Shown here piece by piece: positions 11,412 to 21,465 of a stretch of DNA of 64,000 bases; within the stretch, counting starts at the first letter, position 1; each line of letters starts with the position of its first letter. A program made the position numbers and the translations under genes. The DNA is from Undaria pinnatifida (Eukaryota; Sar; Phaeophyceae; Laminariales; Alariaceae), in the NCBI GenBank assembly GCA_012845835.1, contig JABAKD010000015.1:9425967-9489966 (forward strand), written 5' to 3'. Below the pieces are notes generated by a model. The model had not been told where the DNA came from, did no database searches, and was given only the letters and a program-made list of their open reading frames with translations.

Positions 11412-13013
11412 ATGGTCGACCGCTTAGTCAAGGAAATGGGGGTGGAAGGTCGGAAGAGCGCTTATAAGTCGGCGCTGCAGCCAGGAGCGGTGAAGAGACT
11501 CTCGATGAAGAACGATCCAGTGTTCGTTCTTGACGAGTTAACAAAGGTATTCGCAAGACACCCAAACTGGACCATGCCAAAGGACCAGCTGAATGGTACG
11601 GCTCCAGCATCAACACGGGGAGATGGACTGTCAGACTTGCGTGTGGCGGTTTTTATGCGCTTACTACCAGACTCGTCTATGGTCAAGATGGCCTTTGCGA
11701 ACAACCACAGTACGCGCGTACCTACGATCAATGGGCGCGAGGTTGTGAAGATGGCCAAGGATCTCACCATCACAGAGTGGATGCCGGTCTTTCTGAGGGA
11801 AACGACTATCTCAGAAACATCGAAGGTCGCAGCCCAGCACACCTTAGAACGACTGGGGGTGGAATCGGGGGAGGGTTGGGCCGTGGCAGCGCGAGTGGTT
11901 CTGTTACACACGCGAGCAGCGATGGTGGACCCGAATCGACCATTCTTGGTAAAGGAGGATTACGTTTGGAAGGTCCTGTCGGAAACGGATTATATGGGTA
12001 TTTGTCGGCGAATTGTCGAAATGGTGGCCCCACACGACACCGACAAGTTCGAGGCGCCTCTCTACGACGTACAAGCACAGTGGGAGAGCCTCAGAGCCTA
12101 CCCGGTCAATACGGGACAGCTTCTCGACCGCACGATGGAGCTGAGGGGGAGAAAGGCGTGTGATATTTTCAACAAATTTGTTGAGAAAACTAACATGCGA
12201 AGCAGCGACTTCAGCGACCCGAAGGTACCTGCCAAGTTGAAAGCCAGGGGCACGCAAGCCTCGGTTTCCGCGTTTGGCGGCGCGTCAGGCGGACGGTTCT
12301 CGAGGAATGAGAGCCGCATGCGGGACATCTTTGGGGTCGGGCACATGCGTGGTGGACACAACCAAAACTCGCAAGGGCCTGGAACGCGCGGAGCGAGCTG
12401 GAGAGACAAGCAGAATTCCCGGAAACGTGATGGGTCCCTGTCAAGTTACGAGGTGAGAGAACAGCGACCGAAGCTCAACATTGCCGCACTCATATCGGAA
12501 CCGTCGGATGAGGAGGATGTCACCGACAGCAAGATGAGAGATGAGCGTATGCAATGGTTGGCCGCGTATTCTACCCACCCAGCATTGTTGCCGGGAAGGG
12601 AGGAACTCCTTTCGTCCCCACCAGCACGTCGTCGAGACGGCGAGGAGCCAAGCCACCCCAGACGACTACCTCAGCACCAAGGCGGTGGCAGAAAGAGGGT
12701 GACGAACGGAGAACAACGAAGGACCCTCTTCCTCTACCGCCCAACACTGCCGCAAAAGAAGAAATTGAAGAACCTATGGAGTCGCAACATTTGTTTCTTC
12801 CACGCGCGAGGCCAGGACTGTCCTTTCCACGAAGCAGGATGTCGCTTCTCTCAAGAAGAGGGAGATGTCGCCTACGGCTTCTATAGGAACACGGTGCAGA
12901 GGGATGCGGACCAGGCCATAAACCAGACGTCGTACGGCATGATTGTTGCACATGATCTCGCTGGAGAAGGACCACCAACCCCGACAGACGACACAGACGA
13001 TACGGCGAAATGA
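11412..13013 (+). CDS. gag: Gypsy Gag main open frame
   Basis: 533 codons, intact from 11412 (similar sequence continues upstream in the same frame to about 11310). The N-terminal 220 residues are helical with repeated charged segments, as expected for a capsid-like Gag. Residues about 285-345 are Gly/Arg/Asn-rich. Near residue 455 there is a Cys/His cluster, CFFHARGQDCPFHEAGC, spacing C-x8-C-x6-C followed by RFSQ. This resembles a CCCH finger missing its His, not the CCHC knuckle usual in Gag. It stops at 13011, followed by a frame change to the protease. The Gag assignment rests on position and composition, since the sequence itself is not close to any Gag I can name. Confidence 0.75.
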   Translation: MVDRLVKEMGVEGRKSAYKSALQPGAVKRLSMKNDPVFVLDELTKVFARHPNWTMPKDQLNGTAPASTRGDGLSDLRVAVFMRLLPDSSMVKMAFANNHSTRVPTINGREVVKMAKDLTITEWMPVFLRETTISETSKVAAQHTLERLGVESGEGWAVAARVVLLHTRAAMVDPNRPFLVKEDYVWKVLSETDYMGICRRIVEMVAPHDTDKFEAPLYDVQAQWESLRAYPVNTGQLLDRTMELRGRKACDIFNKFVEKTNMRSSDFSDPKVPAKLKARGTQASVSAFGGASGGRFSRNESRMRDIFGVGHMRGGHNQNSQGPGTRGASWRDKQNSRKRDGSLSSYEVREQRPKLNIAALISEPSDEEDVTDSKMRDERMQWLAAYSTHPALLPGREELLSSPPARRRDGEEPSHPRRLPQHQGGGRKRVTNGEQRRTLFLYRPTLPQKKKLKNLWSRNICFFHARGQDCPFHEAGCRFSQEEGDVAYGFYRNTVQRDADQAINQTSYGMIVAHDLAGEGPPTPTDDTDDTAK

Positions 13014-13193
13014 GGACACGTCCCGGGAAGTCCAACATGCCCGGGAAAACCAGTAGATAGGGAGAAGGTGACTGGCGTCAAATAAAGTTCTTCTCACCAA
13101 TCGGAAATGGGAGCACTGCAAACTAAGATGTCACAGGTTTGGGTTCATGCAACGTTGTGACATGCAACGAGCTCGAGCCGGGGAGTTCCGATC

Positions 13194-13511
13194 GCGGTGC
13201 TGGTGGATACTGGGGCGGGCGGAGGAAACTACGTGTCACGGCAGTTCATCGAATCCATCAAACAACGGGGTGGTTGGGGAAAGTCGCTGATAAATCCAAC
13301 GGGAAAGGGCCCACTCAACGCAGCAAACCCAAAGAACAGCGCCGTACCCCCGATGGAAGTGGTAAGCTCGTGCTTGCTACCACTAGTCCTTGCACCGGTC
13401 GACCAAATATTCCGTGTGAAGTTCAGGGTGGTGAAGGGACTTCCGTATGCGATGGTGCTTGGAGCCGCGTTCATGACGGACAATCATAAGTATCATCAGT
13501 TTCGATGGTGA
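13194..13511 (+). pseudogene. pol: Gypsy aspartic protease
   Basis: About 105 codons with LVDTGAGGGNYVS (catalytic DTGA) near 13200 and the C-terminal LPYAMVLGAAFM block matching the hydrophobic-hydrophobic-Gly motif of retropepsins. It would act as a dimer to cleave the polyprotein. It lies in a different frame from Gag and ends at a stop at 13509. Length and both motifs fit a retroelement protease. Confidence 0.85.
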
Positions 13512-14297
13512 GGAGGGTTTCCGGCCGACACCATCCTCGGCGTGGGTACCATTTGCCCCGAAGGAGGTCGAAGAGGCCGCAGCAGGAGCGATGTGTGCCG
13601 AATGGGACCACTATTGCGCGGTGAGACCATCGACAGACGAGCAAGAACCGGAAGAATTGGAGGAACCGAAGATCCCGGCGGGGATTATGAAGTTAGGAAG
13701 CTCTGTTTTGGAGGACGAAGGCACTCTGCACTGGAAACTACGCATTGCCAAGGACGTAAAGGTTCAAGGTGGTACCAGTATCCAGGTAGACGCTTTTGTC
13801 AAAGGCCCTTAACCTCAAGTACAGCAGCTCGTAGTGGTAGAACCAACTAACCGCTATGATCTTAAGCTAGGAGTGAACCTAGGAGTGCCAAGGGGGGGCA
13901 CAGTGGTGGTTCCCGGGTATACCACTTCAATATAAGTTGTCGAATGTTACCCAGGATAACGTGAAGATCCAGGGGGGGCGGGTGATTGCGACGTTTTACA
14001 CTGTCAATAATTACAATCGGGAACGCATGAAGTCACTCATGAACCCGGTGTCGGAGGAACCGACAAGCCCCGAACAGGACAAGGGGGTCAAAAAGAAAGA
14101 CAAAGGGAGACCACCGAAGCAATGCAACAAAGGGGGTGAGATCGCAGAGATTCCGAGCGAAGCCCCCAAGGTGGACCTGGGGGAGGCCAACTTCGGACAG
14201 CCCAGTCCGAGCGAAAAGGACACATTGATGGGCATTCTTAACGAGTACATCGACGTGTTCGCGATCAACCCCAAGAGCGTACCAGCATGCAAAGGCC
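13512..14297 (+). pseudogene. Protease-RT connector of the gypsy element
   Basis: Multi-frame decayed sequence. Recognisable pieces include an acidic stretch with STDEQEPEELEEPKIPAGI (about 13630-13680), a VPRGGTVVVPGYTTSI-like beta segment (about 13885-13930) and a Lys/Pro/Glu-rich linker with SEKDTLMGILNEYIDVFAIN (about 14210-14270). The last resembles the block that precedes RT in gypsy elements (a short helix ending in DVFA). Several stops and frame changes. Confidence 0.65.
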
Positions 14298-15224
14298 ATG
14301 CGACTGGAGCTCAAAGATCCCAACGTCAAGCCATACGTGGCGCCCATTCGACACTACAGCCCGGAACAGCGCGAGATGATTCAGACTGAGGTGGTGAAAC
14401 TCCTGAAGAATGGATCCATTCGGGAATCAACTTCCGAGTGGGCCGCCAATTGGTCGACGGTTCGCAAGAAAGATGGGACAGTGCGGGTTGTGCAGGATTT
14501 TCGAGGTATCAATGCGCTTCTCAAAACACAGAGTGGTGGACTCGGGGACTTGCAGCGCATTATGGATGAGATGGAACGGTCGAAGTATTTCTCGAGCATT
14601 GATTTAGCTTCAGGATTCTTACAGCTCGAGATCCATGAGGACGATCGACACCTGACGGCGTTTCGAGACGCTGACGGGAAGCTGTACGAATGCGTTCGCT
14701 GCGGCTTCGGGTTGAAGACAGTGCCTTCGGCGTTTGCCAACTACGTTGGAGGGCGACTGTTACCCGTCAAGGATAGGGGAATCAAGAACTGGTTGGACGG
14801 CATCGCCATCCCGTCGAAAACCCTTGAAAATCAATGGGGACTGCTGCGAGAAACGTTAGAGTGTCTACGGCAAGGACATCTAACCGTAAATCTTCAGAAA
14901 TCGCATTTCTGTTGGTCGGTCATGGAGTTCGTTGGCATGATCGTGGACAGACTTGGGACCAGGCCAGCCCCGAGCAAGATTGATGCTATCACGCAGCTGT
15001 CAAGGCAGAACACGGTGGAGGAAGTGCAAGTGTTGCTGGGCATGACAGGGTACTTACGGCAATTCGTACCCCAGTATAACACAGTGGTGGCGCCCATTTC
15101 CGACTTGCTGAAAGATCCAAGGTTCAGAACCAAGAGAGCGAAGAAAGAGAAAGTCCGTGGGGAGAAGAGCAAAACAAAGCTTTTAATGCGCTTATCAAGG
15201 CTTTCACGTCACCTCCAATCCTAG
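14298..15224 (+). pseudogene. pol: Gypsy reverse transcriptase with LDGI active site
   Basis: 308 open codons covering fingers, palm and thumb. Blocks in order: LKNGSIRESTSEWAANWSTV, KKDGTVRVVQDFRGIN, KYFSSIDLASGFLQLEI (first catalytic Asp), HLTAFRDADGKLYECVRCGF, FGLKTVPSAFANYVG, the catalytic box NWLDGIAIPS near 14790, KSHFCWSVMEFVGMIV and LLGMTGYLRQFVPQYNTVVA. The box is Y/F-x-DD in active relatives; here the second Asp is Gly, so polymerase activity is doubtful. The first codon shown is only the first ATG of the open frame; upstream family sequence is out of frame. A stop and frame change follow at 15222. Confidence 0.95.
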
Positions 15225-15232
15225 CCCTGCCG

Positions 15233-15620
15233 GTGTGGACAGAACCGTTCTCGCTGTCCACCGATGCCAGTGAGATAGAAGCAGGAGGGGTGCTAACACA
15301 ATGCATCGAAGGAGTGCAAAAGGTGATCGCGTACGGTAGCAAAAGGTGGTCGAGAGGAGACTCCAAAAGGTCAGCAACAGACCGTGAATGCATGGCGGTC
15401 ATGTGGGCAGTGAGCAAATTCCAACCCTATCTTTGGGGGTGACCGTTCACGCTCATCACGGACTGTTCAGCGTTGACTTGGCTCTTCAAAAGCCAATCTC
15501 TCACACCGAAATACCACCGCTGGGCTCTGAGGTTGATGGAGCACGACATAACCTTTGAAGTGGAGGCCGGGGACACAACATCAGCTCCCAGACGCCATGT
15601 CGCGGTTGCCGAACAAGAGC
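15233..15620 (+). pseudogene. pol: Gypsy RNase H
   Basis: Starts with PFSLSTDASEIEAGGVLTQ (first catalytic Asp) and continues VIAYGSKRWSR, KRSATDRECMAVMWAVSKFQ (Glu) and YLWG, then a TGA at 15440-15442 where relatives have Arg (CGA to TGA by one transition). Reading on gives PFTLITDCSALTWLFKSQ (third Asp), then a frame change near 15560 and WRPGTQHQLPDAMSRLP, the standard end of gypsy RNase H. RNase H would remove the RNA template. Both breaks lie in conserved blocks and are clearly secondary. Confidence 0.9.
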
Positions 15621-15839
15621 ATCGTGATCGAAGATTTCGACGACTCTTTCCCAGGAGACGAGTCGTTGCCAAACATTTACAAAAGGCCGCAGGGGCCAGT
15701 GCTCGACGGCGTACACCTCGAAACCTTAGGAGTGGAAGATGTGGACGGATCTAGTACTCAAAGCCTTACAGTACTTGCAGCCGTCGCATTCACACCCGCA
15801 GACCCATCAGAGGCAGATACTCAACAGGTCAAGCTTGTC

Positions 15840-16735
15840 ATCGCACCGGACCTTCCAGTGGTGTTCATGCTCGACTGTGGAGGGGGAGGCAGCATCCTTG
15901 CATCAAAGGGATTGCTGACGGTCAGAGGAGCAGTAGACCAGGACTGGAGAGCACTGGAATGCATCAGAGCAAACGGACCGTTGCGAAGCTACTTAGGGTG
16001 ACAACAGGGTCGCAGGAATGCCTAACCATGTTGAGAGAGGTGAGACCAGACGTGGTGGTCGGTGACGCCTGCAGGAGGTTTGAAGGGAACACGAGAGAAG
16101 GAGGGAATATCCGGAGCGAGTAGCTTAGCCCAAGCTGCCATCGCCTCAGACGCGCGAGTTTTTATACTCGAATGTCTGGGCAACCTTCTGCGAACGACGG
16201 AATGGAACGACGAGATTCTCCCCGCTTTGGATCGAGAGTCATACATCGTGGACAAATCAGAGATACTAGCGAGCCAAGTAGGGATTCCGTGGAGGAGGAA
16301 ACGGACATTCGTGGTAGGAATCAAGGGAGGCCTTGCCACAAAAGGGAAGTTAGCCGTGTGGAAGCGGAGGTTGGAGAAGGCAAAGCAACCAGTTCAGGAA
16401 TTAGGGGAAATTCTGGGACGAAGAGGCGCACACTTCCTGAAGAGAGGTAACGAAGAGCGAGCGATTTACTTGTTCAACGAACCCATCATATCTTGGAACC
16501 GTGCTCACATCATGGGGGAAAAGCCAACCGAAGGGTATATCGCACACCCAGCGGATGCGGCACGCCTTGAAGAAGCCGAAGAGTTGCACTTCAACGACTA
16601 CGCCAAAATCACCACAGCGCAGGAACACTACGTGATCCCGCAGACGGTCAGCAAAAGCGCAGCGGCAAACGTCATCGCAGATTTCGCGTCTCCTCTAATG
16701 CTACGAGCAGTATTAGTTGAAGTAGCTGTTCAAGG
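15840..16735 (+). pseudogene. C5-cytosine DNA methyltransferase-like domain inside the gypsy pol
   Basis: Motifs appear in the order of Dcm/Dnmt enzymes. Motif I: VVFMLDCGGGGSILASKGL (15858-15914), matching the FxGxG SAM loop. Motif II region: GAVDQDWRALECIRANGP (about 15928-15981). Motif IV region: RPDVVVGDACRRFEG (about 16045-16085, neighbouring frame), with the catalytic Cys kept but PPC changed to DAC. Motif VI: VFILECLGNLL (about 16158), with ENV changed to ECL. Motif VIII: VGIPWRRKRTFVVGI (about 16278), matching GxPQxRxR apart from Gln to Trp. Motif X-like: VSKSAAANVIADFASPLM (about 16647). Frame breaks near 16000 and 16065. In active enzymes the Cys attacks C6 of cytosine. Divergence and breaks suggest this copy is inactive. 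Assignment is by motif order only. Confidence 0.75.
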
Positions 16736-18296
16736 CTTACTGGGAAAACCGGTACCAGAGATCGCGGAACTGGAAGGATTGGCCTGCATGGTGTTTGAAG
16801 ATTACCTCGAAGCAGCAAAAGCCTTTGAGGTGACAAGAGCGGTCACGAGGTCGCAGGCAAAGGCCACTTCCCAGGAACCGGAGGTTGTCTGGGAGGCAGA
16901 ACCGCCGTTACCTGAGGAGGAGGAGATGGAGAATGCAACGGCGCAGACGGTCACTACTACTGAACTACCAGTGGAAGTTGATCGCCCACGCAAGCGCAGG
17001 GGACAGAGAGAGCCCATCCCGAGACCGAAACGGCAACGTGATCCGTTGGAGGAATCACCAAAGGACACCAGCAGCCGTTCAAGCGAATCGGGGAAAGAGG
17101 CCAAGGGACCCCAGCGGTCGGAGCCATCCATGCTGGAAAGGGTGACAGCTATTCTCCAGGATTTGCCACAGCTGATGCAGAGGCAGTGCGAAGATATGGT
17201 ACTTGGCAAGATTCGGAAAGAACTCCAGGAAGCGGGAAACCGAGGATCAGGAGGTGGCGAATATGTGATGGATGATAACGGCCTCTTGTGGGTAGCACCT
17301 CTGGGAAAGATCCCAAGACTTGCAGTTCCCCGATCTCTCGTTCCAGAGATTATGGCGCTGGCGCACAGCACCTGTGGGCATCCGGGGACGGCAAGAACTA
17401 CAGCCTTGATTAGTCATCGGTACTGCCGGCCCACCCTCATCAAGGACGTTAGAGACTACGTTCTCTCGTGTGGGTGCAGACGTCGCAAGCGGTCAGCGAG
17501 TCAACGGGTTGCCATGCTACCGTCGAGGTTTCTACGACCCGGGGAAGTACTCGCAGTCGACATCCAGGACATGGGGGTGAAGTCAGACGCAGGCAACAAA
17601 GTTCTACTGGTGGCAGTCGACAAAGCCAGCAAGTTTTTGTTCGCCTTTCCACTCCCCACGAAAGAAGCAATCGGAGTAGCGAGGAAACTGCTCGAAGTGA
17701 TGCTTACTTTTGGGCTACCGCTGTATGTTCGCAGTGATCCGGGATCCGAGTTCACGGCAGAGGTGATGCAACACTTATGTAAGTGGTTGAACGTGACCAT
17801 CGCCTATGGGCCTGCCGATCATCCACATGCACAGGCGACGGTGGAGAGACTGGGGGAGTGGCTAGGAGAACTGTGCAAGACCTGGCCTCGCAGGTGGGAC
17901 GAGCATGTACAACCGGCACTGTGGATTCATCGTACCACGCCGGACCTGCGCTCACCGGGGAAACCAACTCACTTCCGTCTTTTCTTCGGTCGTGATGCAC
18001 GCACGCAACTTGATGCTACGCACCCCGAGATGGATGGTGGTGATTTCAGAGGCGGGATGCACAGTTACGTGGCCGACAAACGTCAAGCGTACAAGGAGGT
18101 ACGGGATGTACGTATGGCTCCATCGAAAAGACATGAAGACAGACAGAAAAGTCGTGAGAGTCGGAATGCTGAAATCGGTCGGACCTCGGTGGGAACCCGT
18201 GTTGTTGTCGGAGATGAGGTGCTGGTGAAGGAGGCGGAGTCTGTGATGGCGAGGGAAGGGATACATCATACACTAGCCCACGAGCACTGGACCTGA
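16062..18296 (+). CDS. pol: Long open frame: methyltransferase C-half, basic linker, H2C2 finger, integrase
   Basis: 744 codons without a stop. Residues about 1-225 are the second half of the methyltransferase-like domain. Residues about 270-345 are an acidic, then basic linker with RPRKRRGQREPIPRPKRQR, a likely nuclear localisation signal. About 370-400 is a short helical segment. About 434-470 is the H2C2 integrase finger (HSTCGH ... LSCGCRRR). The integrase core is about 490-620 with Asp in VLAVDIQDMG (about 17559), Asp in YVRSDPGSEF (about 17735) and Glu in ATVERLGEWL (about 17843): D-x35-E. The intact triad and length suggest recent function. The listed start is the first possible start of the frame; the true protein is part of a Gag-Pol polyprotein. 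Confidence 0.9.
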   Translation: MTPAGGLKGTREKEGISGASSLAQAAIASDARVFILECLGNLLRTTEWNDEILPALDRESYIVDKSEILASQVGIPWRRKRTFVVGIKGGLATKGKLAVWKRRLEKAKQPVQELGEILGRRGAHFLKRGNEERAIYLFNEPIISWNRAHIMGEKPTEGYIAHPADAARLEEAEELHFNDYAKITTAQEHYVIPQTVSKSAAANVIADFASPLMLRAVLVEVAVQGLLGKPVPEIAELEGLACMVFEDYLEAAKAFEVTRAVTRSQAKATSQEPEVVWEAEPPLPEEEEMENATAQTVTTTELPVEVDRPRKRRGQREPIPRPKRQRDPLEESPKDTSSRSSESGKEAKGPQRSEPSMLERVTAILQDLPQLMQRQCEDMVLGKIRKELQEAGNRGSGGGEYVMDDNGLLWVAPLGKIPRLAVPRSLVPEIMALAHSTCGHPGTARTTALISHRYCRPTLIKDVRDYVLSCGCRRRKRSASQRVAMLPSRFLRPGEVLAVDIQDMGVKSDAGNKVLLVAVDKASKFLFAFPLPTKEAIGVARKLLEVMLTFGLPLYVRSDPGSEFTAEVMQHLCKWLNVTIAYGPADHPHAQATVERLGEWLGELCKTWPRRWDEHVQPALWIHRTTPDLRSPGKPTHFRLFFGRDARTQLDATHPEMDGGDFRGGMHSYVADKRQAYKEVRDVRMAPSKRHEDRQKSRESRNAEIGRTSVGTRVVVGDEVLVKEAESVMAREGIHHTLAHEHWT

Positions 18297-18692
18297 CCTT
18301 GGGAGGTGACTGAAGTTGTCTTACCAGGACTCAGCTACATCGTCACGATGAATGGGCGAGGGATTCGCCGACGACGGGCGTCAGCATCGAGTATCAAGAT
18401 GTTCCACTTACGTCCGGACAACCTCCTTCACGACTTCGAAAACGAATTTGCTCACCTGGCATGGGCAGATGCCAACAAGCAACTGTCGAGATGTGTGAAG
18501 CGGGGAGTCGTCGGTGCAGCGAAGTATCCAGGAGAGGTAGCTAACGGGCGAGGCCCAGCACGAGCTGAAGAGGACCCCGGGCACCAAGCAAAAGCCATCA
18601 AGTTGTATTGTTTTTTATCTTGTTCCTTCTGCCTTTGGGCACCGTCGGATAGTAGTCGTCGGAGGGTAGGCGAGCCAGGATGGAGGGCCTAA
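18297..18692 (+). pseudogene. pol: Gypsy integrase C-terminal GPF/Y-type tail
   Basis: Directly after the TGA at 18294-18296 the same frame reads PWEVTEVVLPGLSYIVTMNG ... ASSIKMFHLRPDNL. This is the GPF/Y module that ends many gypsy integrases (GPW/F-x-V ... hydrophobic ... H-x-RP). The TGA replaces the Gly of the GPW motif. The frame runs on to 18690 with no known motif. Confidence 0.75.
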
Positions 18693-20445
18693 CGGCGATC
18701 CATCTGCAGGATGAGGAGCGGGACAGCCTTGCGGGTCGCCCAAGCCCAAGGCAAGGATCGCCCCAAGGAAACGGGTCGGCCTGTGGCGCGCAGGACATGC
18801 AATCTCAGGAAAAGGGTCAGGCAACACAAACAGTGGAGTGCCAGGAAATGCGCTCGCCAATCTGAGTACGTCGATCAAAAGCGTGCAGTTCTTGCAAGGG
18901 GTCGTTGGCCCACAGGCACACCATGGTCTACACGCGGTCGGGGGGGGGGGGCACACGTCGAGTAGGAGTGGTCCTACGTCGCCAGACATGGGACGGGGCT
19001 TAGACCTCGTGTAGGCACCGCGAGCAGGTCACTTCCACACAACATGTCCCGTCTATGCAGCATAACCAACTCATCCCCCGAGCCGAGTCTCAGGGACCCC
19101 CATCGGCGGGGGGGGGGGAGTTCGTATCGGCAGGAGGCCGAAGGGGGGCGGGATAACCTTCAGCTCACTGCTTTTAACGGGCCGTCACAGTCGTCCTGGG
19201 GTCGGTTAATCAACCGGCCGCAAAAGCAGCAGCAGGGGTGGGCCCCGCACTAGCCGCATAGCGCGGGCCCATTACAGCAGCCGCAGCAAGGCGAGGCATC
19301 ACAGCAATATAGGGGGACAAACGAGGGGCGGGGGGGGGGGGCACAACAGAAGCAGCAGTGGCAGCAGTAGCAGTAGCAGTAGCAGCAATAGCAGGGGTGG
19401 GCATCGCGGCCGTCGCATAGCGCGGGTGGACCACAGAAGGCGCAGCACGGCGGGGCACTACATCAACGAAGAGGATGAAGCGGAAGGGGGGAGGGGAGGG
19501 GGCAGCAGCAGCAGCAACAGGGGTGGGCAAAGCAGCAGCCGCATAGGAGCGCACCACAGCAGCCGCAGCAAGGGTGGACACCAGATTAACAATGGGGGGC
19601 GAACTGGACGGAGGGGAGGGCGCGGTGACACTTGCGACAGGAGCAACAGCAGCCAAGCATGCAGCAGTAGCAACAGCAGTCAAGCAGACACAGCAGCGAC
19701 AGCAGTCAAGCATGCAGCAGCATAACCAGCCAAGCAGTCAGCTGCAGCAGCAGCAGCAGCAGTTTATCCGAGAAGGGTTCGAGGAAGAAAACGCGTGGGA
19801 GTTAAAAGTGTCATAGCAGCGGCAGTATCAGAAGGGAGCGCACGAATGACAGTGGGGTCCGGGGGGGGCGGGAGGCAAGCCCGTGGAAGATGGGAACACC
19901 GAGTCTGCAGCAGCAAAAATGCAGCAGGAACCGGGGGCTGGGTGAAGAGAGGCAGGACCGGCACCTCATTCAGCACCAGCACCAGGCTACAGTGGGGTGT
20001 GGGCGGAGCATCATTGAATTTCCGCAAGGGTTGCACGGTTCGGGAAAGGTGGGTGGATGGGGAGGGAAGGTTGTTACAAGCCATCCTCGACGGAGATGTT
20101 GCGGTGGAAGGGCGACCGCACAGTAGTAGTATGGACGTTACTGCGCGGGGCCGGGAAGTCCCTACCGATTCATTCAGTGCATGCCATGAGAACGTTACGG
20201 GAGGATTTGTTTGTAAAGGGGAAGGCGCGCAGCAGATTGCAGGGTTGAGCAGCACTGATGTCCAGATCTTCGCGCGGAGGGGACCACCTGGGTTTCAGGG
20301 GAAGGAGTGCACGGGTGTCTCTGGGTCACAGGGTGGAAGCCGTATTTCTATTGCTGGCGCACCTCATGCAGTACGCGGTGGACGGCAAAAAAACATCGGA
20401 CACGCATCGCTGCGCCGGACGAATAAGCTGGTTTATTATTTATAA
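18693..20445. other. CAG- and G-rich region with one unassigned ORF
   Basis: G-runs (18938-18950, 19108-19117, 19330-19342) and long CAG/TAG/AGC runs (19340-19420, 19500-19530, 19640-19765) dominate. An open frame at 19795-20445 (216 codons, Gly/Arg-rich) has no recognisable domain and may be composition-driven. The region lies between the gypsy body and a DIRS-like fragment and could hold the gypsy 3' UTR and LTR, but I found no direct repeat to prove that. Confidence 0.5.
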
Positions 20446-20472
20446 TAGTGTTTCCGCTTCGTCGCGAAGGAG

Positions 20473-21465
20473 GTGGTGACCTTTCACGCGCGGCACACGC
20501 GGGTGGCTCTATCGCAGCCGTTCATAGGAAAATTCGTGAAACACTCGAAGGAAAATTTTCGTGAAACACTGCAACAAAGATCTCCAGGAGTAGACAGAGG
20601 AGGCATCCCGGCAAGCGCATACGTTGAGGCACGAAGTCGGGACGTTCCCGATACTGATCGACGTATACCCGGTGCCCCTACCGCTTTTCACGTGAAACAC
20701 ATGTGGGTTATAGCGGCACACATCTACCTGGGGGGTGTAGGGTAGACACGGGAGCCAATCTCGCGGGAGTATAAGAAGGGACGGGAGGCGGAAGGGGGAG
20801 AGGGTGGGGCAATCGGAGCCGGAGCAGCGGGGGAGCGGGGTGAAGGGGGGGTGAACAGACAACGAGCGGAGCGGGGGGGGGGGGGGGTGGCAGGAGGAGG
20901 AGCGGAGCGGGGAGTGGGGGGGGGGGGGGCAGGGGAGGGGGGAGGGGGTATATGAACAACCCTACAGCGATTCCAACACGCTCAGTGCGTGCTTCCATGA
21001 GCCTAAGAGGGGCTGCCGTGCAGGTACAGGAACGACGGAACACACGACCTCGAAAGGCGCGTTCCTGCCGAAGGATGGTGAGCAGGTTGAGGGAGCGTAA
21101 GAGGGAGGGGGGTGGGGAGGGGGTTGGAGAAGAGGAAGGGAGACGGTGAACGGGGGTAGAGGAGGCACCGGCCGACGAAGAAATGAGGGCACGGGCTACG
21201 CGACGCAACGGGGCCAACCATGTGGGCGACCGATACCAGTTTTGAGGCGACCAAGACGAGGGCAAGGCGGGGGGTTCGAGTTGGGCACTGGGCAGGGAGG
21301 GGGGCCGACTCCGGGGTTGGTGTTTTTGTCAGAAATGTGCGAATATCCGGCCAGCGCGTAGAAGAGCAGAAGCGTTGGTGGGCTGCACAGGGTTTCTTGG
21401 GGGAGGTGTCGTTGGAGTCGGCGAGGGCGATAATCTTAGCCACCACAACAGGGGCGGTTTTATCG
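20473..21465 (+). mobile_element. DIRS-like element, 5' fragment (copy A)
   Basis: From about 20580 it matches the 5' part of the element at 50150-52430. Shared words include gaggcatcccggcaagcgca, cgggacgttcccg and cacatctacctgg. Near 20980-21060 both encode a segment with HEPKRG ... SKGAFLPK, and near 21340-21460 both encode EEQKRW..AQGFLGE. The copy stops just where the RT palm begins in the other copy and is replaced by G-rich low complexity. It is a truncated Gag-like remnant. G-runs at 20870-20890 and 20920-20940 interrupt it. Confidence 0.75.

Larger units (their letters stand above)
10670..18692 (+). mobile_element. Ty3/gypsy retrotransposon with an inserted C5-methyltransferase-like domain
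   Basis: Domain order on the plus strand is Gag, aspartic protease, RT, RNase H, methyltransferase-like domain, H2C2 zinc finger, integrase core, GPF/Y-type C-terminus. RT before integrase identifies Ty3/gypsy (Metaviridae type). Between the RNase H end (about 15620) and the H2C2 finger (about 17360) there are about 1.7 kb instead of the usual short linker. The first 0.9 kb shows the motif order of a cytosine-C5 methyltransferase. Several frameshifts and stops (TAG at 11045 and 11138, TGA at 15440, 16000 and 18294) and a damaged RT active site show an inactive copy. LTRs, primer site and polypurine tract were not found, so only the coding body is delimited. Confidence 0.93.

Noticed and set aside
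10101-20470. LTRs for the gypsy element
   Set aside because: I compared the DNA before 10670 with that after 18692 and found no direct repeat long enough to call.
20708-21446. Long Pro/Leu-rich minus-strand ORFs
   Set aside because: Shadows of G-runs in DIRS-like copy A.
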